Positions 19,068 to 27,384 of a stretch of DNA of 64,000 nt are shown in pieces. Source of the stretch: Massilia cavernae. Its GTDB lineage: Bacteria; Pseudomonadota; Gammaproteobacteria; Burkholderiales; Burkholderiaceae_D. Where the stretch lies: contig NZ_QYUP01000119.1 in the NCBI RefSeq assembly GCF_003590855.1, positions 62,001 through 126,000 on the forward strand. Direction: 5' to 3'. A model generated the notes under the pieces. The model had not been told where the DNA came from. It did not search any database and saw only the letters and a program-made list of their open reading frames with translations. Positions within the stretch are counted from its first letter, which is position 1; each line of letters starts with the position of its first letter. A program made the position numbers and the translations under genes.

Positions 19068-19634
19068 ATGGATGACCTGCGCCGCCGCGGCGCGCTGCGG
19101 TTCGCAGCCGGCTGCCTGGCGCTGTGCCTGGTGGCGACGGCCGGCGCGGCGCGCGCCGAGAATCCGCTCGAACGCGAAGTCAAGGCCGCCTACCTGTACA
19201 AGTTCGGCAGCTTCGTCGAATGGCCCGAGTCCAGTTTCGCGCGTCCCGACAGCCCGCTGGAGATCGCGGTGGCCGGCGACGACGCGCTGGCCGACCAGCT
19301 GGCGCGCACCGTGGGCGGCCGCCAGGTCGGCGGGCGCCAGATCGCGGTGCGCAAGCTGCGCAGCGGCGAGGCGCCCGGCGCCGCCCACATCCTGTTCGTC
19401 AGCGGCCATGACCGTGCCGCCGCGGCCGAGATGCTGAAGTCGGTGCGCGGCCAGCCGGTGCTGACCGTGTCCGACACCGAAGAGTCGCTGGCGCTGGGCT
19501 GCATGGTGGCCTTCGTGGTCTCCGCCAACAAGATGCGCTTCCTGGTCGCACTCGGGCAGGTGGCGCCGAGCCGCCTGCGCATCAGCGCGCGCATGCTGGC
19601 CGCAGCCCTGCGCGTACAGCCGGGGGTCTCATGA
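19068..19634 (+). CDS. yfiR: YfiR-family periplasmic regulator
   Basis: The protein has 188 residues from the ATG at 19068. A long signal sequence is seen at residues 1-30 (LRFAAGCLALCLVATAGAARA), followed by the DUF4154/YfiR domain. That domain shows EVKAAYLYKFGSFVEWP, the family hallmark, then HILFVSGHD, QPVLTVSD and NKMRFLVALG. YfiR normally sits in the periplasm and represses the CHASE8-containing cyclase YfiN. Here the next gene overlaps it by four bases and carries a CHASE8-like sensor on a histidine kinase. YfiR probably gates that kinase. No second Cys pair typical of Pseudomonas YfiR is obvious. Confidence 0.88.
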   Translation: MDDLRRRGALRFAAGCLALCLVATAGAARAENPLEREVKAAYLYKFGSFVEWPESSFARPDSPLEIAVAGDDALADQLARTVGGRQVGGRQIAVRKLRSGEAPGAAHILFVSGHDRAAAAEMLKSVRGQPVLTVSDTEESLALGCMVAFVVSANKMRFLVALGQVAPSRLRISARMLAAALRVQPGVS

Positions 19635-21658
19635 TCCCCATGCATTCGCTCAGGCAGAAGCTGGTGGCGGTGGTGATGGCGACCACGCTGACCGCCTTGC
19701 TGGTATCGGTCGGCGCGCTGATCGGCTACGACCTGCGCCAGTACCACCGCGCCCTGCTGGGCGACATGAGCACCCAGGCCGAGCTGCTCGGCCACATGAC
19801 TTCCGCCGCGCTGACCTTCGACGACGCCCGCCTGGCCGGCGAGAACCTGGCGCTGCTGCGCCTGCGCCCGCTGGTGCGCGCCGGCGCCATCTACGACGCG
19901 CGCGGCAAGCTGTTCGCATCCTACGTGGCGCCCGGCGAGCCGTCCGAATTCCCGGCCGCGCCGATGGGCGACTCGGTCCAGGTCGCGGGCAACAAGCTGT
20001 ACCAGTTCAGGCGCATCGTCGAAAACGGCGAGCTGCTTGGCACCGTCTACCTGCGCGCCGAATACGCGATGATGTCGCGGACCATCGACTACGCACTCAT
20101 GGCGCTCTTGATCACCACCGTGGCGATGCTGCTGGCCTTCCTGCTGACGCGCCGCCTGGGCGGCATCGTCACCGCCCCGATCTTCGCGATCGCCGGCGTG
20201 GCGCGCGAAGTGGTCAGCACGCGCGACTATTCGCGCCGCGCCCCGCGCACCAGCGACGACGAAGCGGCCGAACTGGTCGACTCGTTCAACGCGATGCTGA
20301 CCGAGATCGAGCAGCGCACCGGCGAACTGGAAAACTCCAACCGCGCCATCGCGCGCGAGGCGCAGGAACGCGCCAGCGCGCAGCAGGAAGTGATGCGCCT
20401 GAACGAGCAGCTGGAAGTGCGCGTGCACGAACGAACGCTGCAGCTCGAAACCGCCAACGCCGAACTCGAAGTGGCGATGGACGAAGCCAGGAAGGCCAAC
20501 CACGCCAAGTCGGCTTTCCTGTCGGCGATGAGCCATGAACTGCGCACGCCGCTGAACGCGATCCTCGGCTTCGCCCAGATCCTGACTTCCGAAGCGCTGC
20601 CGTCGACGCTGGCGCAGAAGAAGGAATTCGCCGGCCACATCCTCAAGTCCGGGCGCCACCTGCTTACCCTGATCAACGAGATCCTCGACCTGGCCAAGGT
20701 CGAAGCGGGCGCGATGAACCTGTCGCTCGAGCCGGTGGCGCTGGGCGAGGTGCTGGGAGAATGCCGCGCCATGATCGAGCCGATCGCAACAGGGCGCGGC
20801 ATCCGCATGCTGTTCCCGGAAGACTGCAAGGCGGTGGTGGCGGCCGACCGCACGCGCCTGAAGCAGGTACTGCTCAACCTGTTGTCGAACGCGGTCAAGT
20901 ACAACCGCGCAGGCGGCGCCGTGATCCTCGACGTCAGCGTCGCCGCGCCAGGGCGCGCGCGCCTGTCGGTGCAGGACACCGGCCACGGCCTGAGCTCCGC
21001 GCAGCTCGATGCGCTGTTCCAGCCTTTCAACCGGCTTGGCCAGGAAAACAGCGGCGAGGAAGGCACCGGCATCGGCCTGGTGCTGACGCGCCGCCTGGTC
21101 GACCTGATGGGGGGCACCATCGGCGTGTCGAGCCGGGTAGGCGTCGGCAGCGTGTTCTGGATCGAACTGCCGCTGACCGAGCCGCATGCGATCACCATCG
21201 AAGGCGGCACCGCCGGCGAACTGGCCCGGTCGCGCCTCGGCAACGGCGGCGGCCACACCTTGCTGTACGTGGAGGACAATCCGGCCAACCTGAAACTGGT
21301 GGAAGAAATCGTGCGCTTCCGCCCCGAACTGCGGCTGCTGTCGGCGCATGACGGCCACATGGGCATCGAGATGGCGCGCGCGCACCTGCCCGACCTGATC
21401 CTGATGGACCTGAACCTGCCGTGCATCAGCGGCACCGACGCCCTCAAGACCCTGCGCAGCGATCCGCGCACTTCGCACATCCCGGTGATCGCGCTGACCG
21501 CCAACGCCATGCCGCGCGACGTCGAGCGCGGCCTGGCCAGCGGCTTCTTCCGCTACCTGACCAAGCCGATCAACATCGACGAATTCACCGAGGCGATCAA
21601 CAGCACGCTGGCCCGGATCGACGCCCGCCGCACGGCACAAACCGAGGTGCAGATATGA
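19631..21658 (+). CDS. Hybrid sensor histidine kinase with CHASE8-like periplasmic domain
   Basis: 675 residues. Order: membrane helix (about 12-34), CHASE8-like periplasmic domain (about 40-150; HRALLGDMSTQAELLGHMTSA), second helix (about 155-177), HAMP (178-235), coiled coil, HisKA with the phospho-accepting His at residue 302 (MSHELRTPLNAILGF), and HATPase_c (NLLSNAVKYN; DTGHGLS; GTGIGLVLT). A C-terminal receiver domain has Asp in LILMDLNLP. It overlaps yfiR by four bases and the next gene by four bases, so the three are translationally coupled. The CHASE8 domain is the usual YfiR target in YfiN, so this kinase is the likely partner of YfiR. Confidence 0.9.
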   Translation: MIPMHSLRQKLVAVVMATTLTALLVSVGALIGYDLRQYHRALLGDMSTQAELLGHMTSAALTFDDARLAGENLALLRLRPLVRAGAIYDARGKLFASYVAPGEPSEFPAAPMGDSVQVAGNKLYQFRRIVENGELLGTVYLRAEYAMMSRTIDYALMALLITTVAMLLAFLLTRRLGGIVTAPIFAIAGVAREVVSTRDYSRRAPRTSDDEAAELVDSFNAMLTEIEQRTGELENSNRAIAREAQERASAQQEVMRLNEQLEVRVHERTLQLETANAELEVAMDEARKANHAKSAFLSAMSHELRTPLNAILGFAQILTSEALPSTLAQKKEFAGHILKSGRHLLTLINEILDLAKVEAGAMNLSLEPVALGEVLGECRAMIEPIATGRGIRMLFPEDCKAVVAADRTRLKQVLLNLLSNAVKYNRAGGAVILDVSVAAPGRARLSVQDTGHGLSSAQLDALFQPFNRLGQENSGEEGTGIGLVLTRRLVDLMGGTIGVSSRVGVGSVFWIELPLTEPHAITIEGGTAGELARSRLGNGGGHTLLYVEDNPANLKLVEEIVRFRPELRLLSAHDGHMGIEMARAHLPDLILMDLNLPCISGTDALKTLRSDPRTSHIPVIALTANAMPRDVERGLASGFFRYLTKPINIDEFTEAINSTLARIDARRTAQTEVQI

Positions 21659-24261
21659 TCGCGACCGCGGATATCCTGGGCGCGCGCATCCTGGTCGTCG
21701 ACGACCAGGTGGTCAACGTCCAGTTGCTCGACTACATGCTGACCGGCTCCGGCTACCGCAACGTCAGCGCTACCCGCGACCCGCGCCAGGTGGCGCCGCT
21801 GCATGCGCGGCATCGCTACGACCTGATTATCCTTGACCTGAACATGCCCGGCATGACCGGCTTCGAGGTGATGGAAGAACTCAAGCCGCTGGAAAACGGC
21901 GCCTGGCTGCCGGTCCTGGTGGTGACCGCCGACCCCGAAATGAAAGTGGCGGCGCTGGAAGCGGGCGCGCGCGACTTCGTCGGCAAGCCGTTCGACACCG
22001 TCGAGGTGCTTACCCGCATCCGCAACCTGCTCGAAGTGCGCCTGCTGCACCGCGAATCGACCGGCAACGGCGCCATGCTGGAACAGACCGTGCGCGAACG
22101 CACCGCCGAACTGCAACGCTTTCGCAGCGCGATGGATGCCACCTCGGATGCGATCTTCCTGATCGACGCCGCCAGCAAGGAGCTGGTCGACGTCAGCGAC
22201 GGCGCCTGCCGCATGCTGGGTTACACCCGCACCGAACTGCTGCAACTGAGCCCGTCCGAGTTCGGGCTCGCCAGCCACGCCCAGCTCGAAGCCCATGCCG
22301 ACCCGGCGCGCGGCAAGGGCCACCGTTCCGAGCTGGTGGAAACCGAACTGACCGGCAGCGACATGCTCACCCTGCCGACCGAAGTGCGCTGGCAGCTGGA
22401 GACGGCCGACGGCCGCCACATCCTGATCGCGGTGGCGCGCGACATCACCGAACGGATCCTCGCGCAGCAGCGCCTGAAGCACCTGGCCAGCTACGACAGC
22501 CTGACCGGCCTGCCGAACCGCATGCTGTTCTACCAGACCCTGCACGACACGATCGAAATGGCGCGTGAAAAGGAAGGCCGGGTGGCGGTGCTGTCGATCG
22601 GGCTTGACCGCTTCAAGATCGTCAACGATTCGATGGGCGCGGCCCATGGCGACGAGCTGCTGCGCCAGTTCAGCAACCGGCTGGTGCAGTGCCTGCACAC
22701 GCGCGACACGCTGGGCCGCCTGGGTGGCGACGAGTTCGCGCTCATCTTGCCGTCGCGCGACCAGGATGACGCAGTCCACGTCGCCAACGAAGTGCGCGAA
22801 GCGCTGCGCGCGCCGTTCGAGCTCGACGAACAGCAGCCGCTGCTGACAGCCAGCATCGGCATTGCGATGTACCCGGACGACGCCACCGACCCGCAAACCC
22901 TGATCAAGTACGCCGACACCGCGATGGGACGCGCCAAGGCCGCCGGCCGCGACGGCTACCGCTTCTTCACGGCCGGCATGAACGTCCAGGTGCTGGCCCG
23001 CCTCGACCTGGAGCTGGCGCTGCGGCGTGCGCTCGAGAACGACGAGTTCGAGCTGTACTACCAGCCCAAGTTGAACGTCAACACCGGCCGCATCACCGGG
23101 GTGGAAGCGCTGCTGCGCTGGCACCGCCCCAGCTACGGCATGGTGTTCCCGGCCGAATTCGTGCCGGTGCTGGAAGAGACAGGACTGATCGTGCGCGTCG
23201 GCGCATGGATCATCGACGCCGCCTGCTCGCAGATAGCGGCATGGCTGGCTGGCGGCTTCGGCGAGGTGCGGATCGCGGTCAACGTGTCGAGCCGCCAGTT
23301 CGTCGAAGGCGACCTCGAAATGGAAATCTGCGCTGCGCTGGCGCGCCACAAGGTCGACGCGTCGCTGCTGGAGCTGGAGCTGACCGAGAGCGCGCTGATG
23401 ACCAACGCCGAACACACCAGCGAAGTGCTGACGCGCCTGCGCGAACTCGGCATCCGCATCTCGATCGACGATTTCGGCACCGGCTATTCGAGCCTGGCCT
23501 ATTTGAAGCGCTTCCCGATCGACAAGCTGAAGATCGACATCGCCTTCGTGCGCGACATCACCACCAACCCTGACGACGCCGCCATCGCGCTGGCCATCAT
23601 CAGCATGGCGCACAGCATGCACATGCAGGTGATCGCGGAAGGCGTCGAAAGCCGCGCCCAGCTGATGTACCTGCGCCGCCACCGCTGCGACCAGGTGCAG
23701 GGCTTCCACGTCAGCCGCGCCCTGACGGCCAGGCAGATGGGCGACCTGGTGACGGCCAACCGCAGGGCGCCCGATGCCGATGCGCAGGCCGCCAGCGACA
23801 CCGAGCACCCGACCATGCTGATCGTCGACGAGGACATCAACGTGCTGGCGTCGCTGCACCGCCTGTTCAGGCGCGACAACTACAAGATTCTGACGGCGGT
23901 GTCGCCGGCCGAAGGCTTCGAGCTGCTGGCGCAGCACCAGGTGCAGGTGATCCTGTGCGACCAGCGCATGCCGTTCATGAGCGGCACCGAATTCCTGAGC
24001 CGGGTGAAGGAGATGTATCCGGACACGGTGCGCATCATCCTGTCGGCCAACACCGGAGTGAGGGCGGTGATCGACTCGATCAACAGCGGCGCGGTCTACC
24101 GTTTCTACACCAAGCCGTGGGACGACACCCAGCTGCGCGACAACATCCGACTGGCCTTCCACCACTACTGGCTGGTCAACGGCGCCAAGGACGACCCGCG
24201 CCGCGGCCACTTCGTCACGCAGGACGAGGAAGCCGAAGGGCTGCGGGTCAGCCGCCGCTGA
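21655..24261 (+). CDS. c-di-GMP response regulator REC-PAS-GGDEF-EAL-REC
   Basis: 868 residues from the ATG at 21655, which overlaps the kinase stop (ATGA). REC1 (about 10-130) has its Asp in LIILDLNMPG. A PAS domain (about 160-275) and GGDEF (290-445) follow, with GGDEF intact. The inhibitory-site position reads HTRD rather than RxxD, so product inhibition may be lost. The EAL domain (460-705) has GVEALLRWH, DDFGTGYSS and EGVES. A second receiver (about 725-850) carries ILCDQRMPFMSG, a type usually found in HD-GYP or TPR-linked regulators. It is presumably phosphorylated by the adjacent hybrid kinase. Its end overlaps the convergent thiL stop by 14 bases. Confidence 0.9.
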   Translation: MIATADILGARILVVDDQVVNVQLLDYMLTGSGYRNVSATRDPRQVAPLHARHRYDLIILDLNMPGMTGFEVMEELKPLENGAWLPVLVVTADPEMKVAALEAGARDFVGKPFDTVEVLTRIRNLLEVRLLHRESTGNGAMLEQTVRERTAELQRFRSAMDATSDAIFLIDAASKELVDVSDGACRMLGYTRTELLQLSPSEFGLASHAQLEAHADPARGKGHRSELVETELTGSDMLTLPTEVRWQLETADGRHILIAVARDITERILAQQRLKHLASYDSLTGLPNRMLFYQTLHDTIEMAREKEGRVAVLSIGLDRFKIVNDSMGAAHGDELLRQFSNRLVQCLHTRDTLGRLGGDEFALILPSRDQDDAVHVANEVREALRAPFELDEQQPLLTASIGIAMYPDDATDPQTLIKYADTAMGRAKAAGRDGYRFFTAGMNVQVLARLDLELALRRALENDEFELYYQPKLNVNTGRITGVEALLRWHRPSYGMVFPAEFVPVLEETGLIVRVGAWIIDAACSQIAAWLAGGFGEVRIAVNVSSRQFVEGDLEMEICAALARHKVDASLLELELTESALMTNAEHTSEVLTRLRELGIRISIDDFGTGYSSLAYLKRFPIDKLKIDIAFVRDITTNPDDAAIALAIISMAHSMHMQVIAEGVESRAQLMYLRRHRCDQVQGFHVSRALTARQMGDLVTANRRAPDADAQAASDTEHPTMLIVDEDINVLASLHRLFRRDNYKILTAVSPAEGFELLAQHQVQVILCDQRMPFMSGTEFLSRVKEMYPDTVRIILSANTGVRAVIDSINSGAVYRFYTKPWDDTQLRDNIRLAFHHYWLVNGAKDDPRRGHFVTQDEEAEGLRVSRR

Positions 24262-25216
24262 AGTGGTCGAATCCGACCAGCGCTAGCGCCAGCGGTTTGC
24301 CGGCTGCGTCGATGTAGCGCAGGCCCGGCTCGGCGTCGATCGTTCCGACCCGCGTCACCATTGTCTGGGCCTGCTGCGCGGCGGCGAGTACCGCTTCGCG
24401 GTGGGCCGCCGGCGCGGTGAAGCACAATTCGTAATCGTCGCCGCCCGCCGCGCAGAAGCGGCGGCGCAGTTCGGTCGGCATCGTCGCCAGCACCGGGCCG
24501 GCCGGCAGCGCATCGGCGTTCAGCGTCGCGCCCACGTTCGACGCGGCCAGGATGTGTCCGAGGTCGCCCGCAAGTCCATCCGAAATATCGATTGCCGCAC
24601 GCGCCACCGGCGCGGCGGACAGCGCGCGTCCCAGCTCCACGCGCGGCGAGGGCATGTGCATGCGCAGGCTCGACGTTTGCTGGTTCGCTTCGTCCAGCGG
24701 GTGCTCGCCGAGGTAGCCGGCCAGCGCCAGCCGGGCGTCGCCGATGGTGCCCGAGATCCAGATGTCGTCGCCGGCCTGGGCGGCATCGCGGCGCAGGGCG
24801 TGGCCGGGCGCCACTTCGCCGAACACGGTAATGCAGACGTTCAGCGGGCCCTTGGTGGTGTCGCCGCCTATCAGTTCGCAGTCGTGGGCATCGGCCAGCG
24901 CGAACAGGCCGTGCGCGAAATGGCCGAGCCAGGCGGGATCGGCGGCGGGCAGGGACAGCGCCAGCGTGAAGGCACGCGGCGTGGCGCCCATGGCGGCGAG
25001 GTCGGACAGGTTCACGGCCAGCGATTTGTGGCCGAGCATGCGCGCATCGGCGCCGGCGAAAAAGTGGCGGCCCTCGACCAGCATGTCGGTCGAGATGGCC
25101 AGCTGGGTGCCGGGCGATGGCGCGAGCAGCGCGCAGTCGTCGCCGATGCCGAGCACGGCGTGGCCGGGACGCTGGCGCTGGAAGTATTGTTTGATCAGGG
25201 AGAATTCGGAGAGCAT
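24248..25216 (-). CDS. thiL: Thiamine-monophosphate kinase
   Basis: ThiL phosphorylates thiamine monophosphate to the cofactor thiamine diphosphate. The ATG at 25216 gives 322 residues. The open frame extends farther upstream, but only this start gives the family N-terminus MLSEFSLIKQYF. Signatures: LGIGDDCALL, STDMLVEGRHFF, HKSLAVNLSDLAAMGA, LIGGDTTKGP, ISGTIGDARLAL, DISDGLAGDLGHI and GGDDYELCF. All nucleotide and metal-binding blocks are intact. In many betaproteobacteria thiL lies next to pgpA; here it does not. Confidence 0.95.
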   Translation of the reverse strand: MLSEFSLIKQYFQRQRPGHAVLGIGDDCALLAPSPGTQLAISTDMLVEGRHFFAGADARMLGHKSLAVNLSDLAAMGATPRAFTLALSLPAADPAWLGHFAHGLFALADAHDCELIGGDTTKGPLNVCITVFGEVAPGHALRRDAAQAGDDIWISGTIGDARLALAGYLGEHPLDEANQQTSSLRMHMPSPRVELGRALSAAPVARAAIDISDGLAGDLGHILAASNVGATLNADALPAGPVLATMPTELRRRFCAAGGDDYELCFTAPAAHREAVLAAAQQAQTMVTRVGTIDAEPGLRYIDAAGKPLALALVGFDHFSGG

Positions 25217-25262
25217 GGTGGGATTGTACCGCTCCCGATACACGAAGGGCATGATCATGGAC

Positions 25263-25350
25263 GTAGGGCGGATAAGCGCTAGCGCATCCGCCGTTCTTCG
25301 CGTCGACGAGACGCTAAAAGCGGCGGATGCGCTGCGCTTATCCGCCCTAC
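25263..25350. repeat. Inverted repeat element with 30-base arms
   Basis: The left arm (25263-25293) and right arm (25321-25350) are complementary over about 30 bases, differing by one extra base in the left arm. A 27-base spacer separates them. Each arm begins GTAGGGCGGATAAGCGC at its outer end, and its core GGCGGAT...ATCCGCC is itself nearly palindromic. It lies between thiL and the reductase gene, which are on the same strand. It looks like a REP-doublet or small mobile hairpin element, and copies elsewhere in the genome are likely. Confidence 0.8.
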
Positions 25351-25361
25351 TGGTATGACGT

Positions 25362-26510
25362 TCAGGCCACCAGTTCGGCCAATAGCTTCTGGCGCACCGC
25401 CGGCACCGGCGCCGACAATCCGAATCCGCGAACCGCTCCATCGGCATCCACAAACCGCGCCACCGTGCGTTCCTCCGTCACTTCATGCACCCACTCGCCC
25501 TCGGTTCCAACAGGCGGCGGCGCCAGCGCCAAACGGTAGCTCGGCGTCTTGACGATCACCGCATCCGTCTTCAGCTCGATGGCGACCGGCGTTCCGGCCA
25601 GCGTACTCGCAATCGCCCGCGCCGCGGCCAGCATCGGCGCCACATACGGCAGAACTCCCGCCTCCGCAAACTCGGCGCAATCGCCCAGCGCATACACGTC
25701 CTCGCAGCTGGTCCGGCCATACTGGTCGACCACGATGCCGCGCCGCGTGAGCAGCTGCGCCGACTGCGCCAGCGCAATCGATGGCCGCAAACCGACCGCC
25801 GACAGCACTACGTCCGCTTCCACCGCGCGCCCGTCGGCCAAGGTCACCTGCAGCGCCGCGCCGGAGCGCGAAACGCTGGCAGCGGTGGTGCCAAGCGCCA
25901 GCAAAACCGGCTTCCCTTGCCACGCCTGCGCCAGTCCTTCGGACAGGCCGGGCGCCGCCAGTGCGGCCAGCGGCCTTGGGTTCGGATCCACCAGAGTCAC
26001 CTGGTGGCCCGCCGCCGAGAGGTCGTCGGCAAACTCGCAGCCGATCAGCCCCGCGCCCAGGATCGCGACACGCGCCTTGCCGTCGATGGCGGCCAGGCGT
26101 TCGCGCATCGCCGCATAGTCCGCGATATGATTGACCGACAGGACTGCATCGGCCGCGTCGCCCGCCAGCGGCAGGCGGATCGGGTTGGCGCCAAGCGCGA
26201 GCACCAGCTTCGAATACGCAAGGCTTCCGCGGTCGGTGACCACCGTACGCTCCGCGGTGTCGATCGCCAGCACCGTGGTGTGCGCCTGTATTTCGGCGCC
26301 CAGCTGGGCGGCCATCTGTTCGGCGCTGCCGGAAACCAGCTGCGCGGCTCCCTTGCCGAGTGCGAAGGCGTTCGACAGCATCGGCTTGGCGTAGGCGGCG
26401 CCCGAGTCGCCGGTAACGATGGTCAGCGGGGTTGCCTTGTCCAGCTTGCGGAATTCGCGCGCCAGCCCGTAGGCCGCCATGCCGGCGCCGATGATGACGA
26501 TGGGCGCCAT
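25362..26510 (-). CDS. FAD-dependent NAD(P)H:rubredoxin reductase
   Basis: 382 residues from the ATG at 26510, whose first base is the last base of the rubredoxin stop region (TGATG overlap). The N-terminal FAD loop is VIIGAGMAAYGLAREF. KLVLALGANPIRLPL follows, then the NAD loop VAILGAGLIGCEFADDL and the late FAD motif VYALGDCAEFAE. The C-terminus lacks the CxxC redox pair of thioredoxin reductases. It passes electrons from NAD(P)H to rubredoxin. Downstream of rubrerythrin and rubredoxin in the same operon, it completes a peroxide-scavenging chain. A role in alkane hydroxylation is less likely, since no AlkB gene is near. Confidence 0.88.
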   Translation of the reverse strand: MAPIVIIGAGMAAYGLAREFRKLDKATPLTIVTGDSGAAYAKPMLSNAFALGKGAAQLVSGSAEQMAAQLGAEIQAHTTVLAIDTAERTVVTDRGSLAYSKLVLALGANPIRLPLAGDAADAVLSVNHIADYAAMRERLAAIDGKARVAILGAGLIGCEFADDLSAAGHQVTLVDPNPRPLAALAAPGLSEGLAQAWQGKPVLLALGTTAASVSRSGAALQVTLADGRAVEADVVLSAVGLRPSIALAQSAQLLTRRGIVVDQYGRTSCEDVYALGDCAEFAEAGVLPYVAPMLAAARAIASTLAGTPVAIELKTDAVIVKTPSYRLALAPPPVGTEGEWVHEVTEERTVARFVDADGAVRGFGLSAPVPAVRQKLLAELVA

Positions 26511-26674
26511 CAGATTTCGACCATCTCGAAGTCCGCCTTGGCCACGCCGCAGTCCGGGCACTCCCAGTCTTCCGGGATGTCGGACCAGCGGGTGCCGGCC
26601 GCGATGCCTTCGTCCGGCATGCCGACGCCTTCGTCGTAGATGAAGCCGCAAACGATGCACTGGTAAGTTTTCAT
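26510..26674 (-). CDS. Rubredoxin
   Basis: A 54-residue one-iron electron carrier, read directly on the minus strand. The first iron-ligand pair is in [12 protein letters not shown] and the second in [13 protein letters not shown], the classic rubredoxin spacing. [15 protein letters not shown] and DIPEDW between them are also diagnostic. The ATG at 26674 is followed by KTYQC. The stop overlaps the reductase start by one base, so translation is coupled. It sits 40 bases after rubrerythrin. It is the likely electron link between the reductase and rubrerythrin. Confidence 0.95.
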   Translation of the reverse strand: MKTYQCIVCGFIYDEGVGMPDEGIAAGTRWSDIPEDWECPDCGVAKADFEMVEI

Positions 26675-26714
26675 GGTGTTCCTTTATTTGGTAGTCGTCG
26701 GGTTTGTACAGGGC

Positions 26715-27197
26715 TCAGGCGGCTGCGTTCAGCTTGTCCAGCGCGGCCTTGTAATGGTTGGCATGGCGCTCTTCGACCTTGGCCAGCGCGGCGAAGCGCT
26801 TGGCCGCCATCTCGAGGGTACGCTTGAACTGTTCGGCGTGTTCCTTCGATTCGGCGATCTGCTCGTCGTACTCCGCCACCGCCGCCGCATTCCCTTCTTC
26901 CAGCGCCAGGTGGCGGAACTTCGGGTACATCTCGGTGTATTCGTAGGTCTCGCCCTCGATCGCGATTTCGAGCGCCAGCGCCGGGGTGATCTTGTCCTTC
27001 GGGTAGAGCAGGTCGAGGTGGCCGAAGGCGTGGGCGACTTCCTGGTCGGCGGTCGCTTCGAAGGCTTCCGCCACGTCGATCGCACCGGCCGCACGCGCCA
27101 GCCTGGCGAAATAGCGGTATTTGATATGGGCCATCGATTCGCCGGCGAAGGCGGCTTCCAGGTTTTCAATCGTCACGGATTTGGTCTGTTCGGTCAT
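26715..27197 (-). CDS. Rubrerythrin (diiron domain only)
   Basis: Rubrerythrins reduce hydrogen peroxide to water. The 160-residue protein carries the four-helix diiron domain with Glu/His ligands in FAGESMAHIKYRYFA, DQEVAHAFGH, EGETYEYTEMYP and EERHANHYKAAL. It lacks the usual C-terminal rubredoxin domain. That domain is encoded separately by the next gene, so the two-part protein is split. A good AGGAG site precedes the ATG at 27197, and a plausible sigma-70 promoter lies upstream. It heads a three-gene operon with rubredoxin and its reductase, a complete NAD(P)H-driven peroxidase. Confidence 0.93.
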   Translation of the reverse strand: MTEQTKSVTIENLEAAFAGESMAHIKYRYFARLARAAGAIDVAEAFEATADQEVAHAFGHLDLLYPKDKITPALALEIAIEGETYEYTEMYPKFRHLALEEGNAAAVAEYDEQIAESKEHAEQFKRTLEMAAKRFAALAKVEERHANHYKAALDKLNAAA

Positions 27198-27230
27198 GGT
27201 GCTGCTCCTGTGTGAGGTGGTATGAGAAGC

Positions 27231-27259
27231 ATCATAGCTATATTTAATGGATTCGTAAA
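27231..27259 (-). promoter_or_regulatory. Candidate sigma-70 promoter of the rubrerythrin operon
   Basis: On the minus strand TTTACG (27254-27259) and TATGAT (27231-27236) are separated by 17 bases. The -10 matches consensus at five of six positions, and the surrounding DNA is AT-rich. The distance to the ATG at 27197 fits a short leader. Confidence 0.55.
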
Positions 27260-27384
27260 ATTGATAGTTTTCATTGATGCGATAGGTTTTTCCTTATCAG
27301 GGCTTCGTAAAAATACGTACTTGCCAAAAGTGTCGGTCTGCTAAAATCGATAATCCCCCGTCAGCATTAGGAAGGCCGCAACAG

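Noticed and set aside
21553-24210. 885-codon open frame antisense to the REC-PAS-GGDEF-EAL-REC gene
   Set aside because: Same reason: the opposite strand carries intact conserved motifs; the antisense product shows no domain.
27240-27300. Possible OxyR site upstream of rubrerythrin (ATAG and CTAT elements)
   Set aside because: The spacing between ATAG/CTAT elements does not fit the four-element OxyR pattern.
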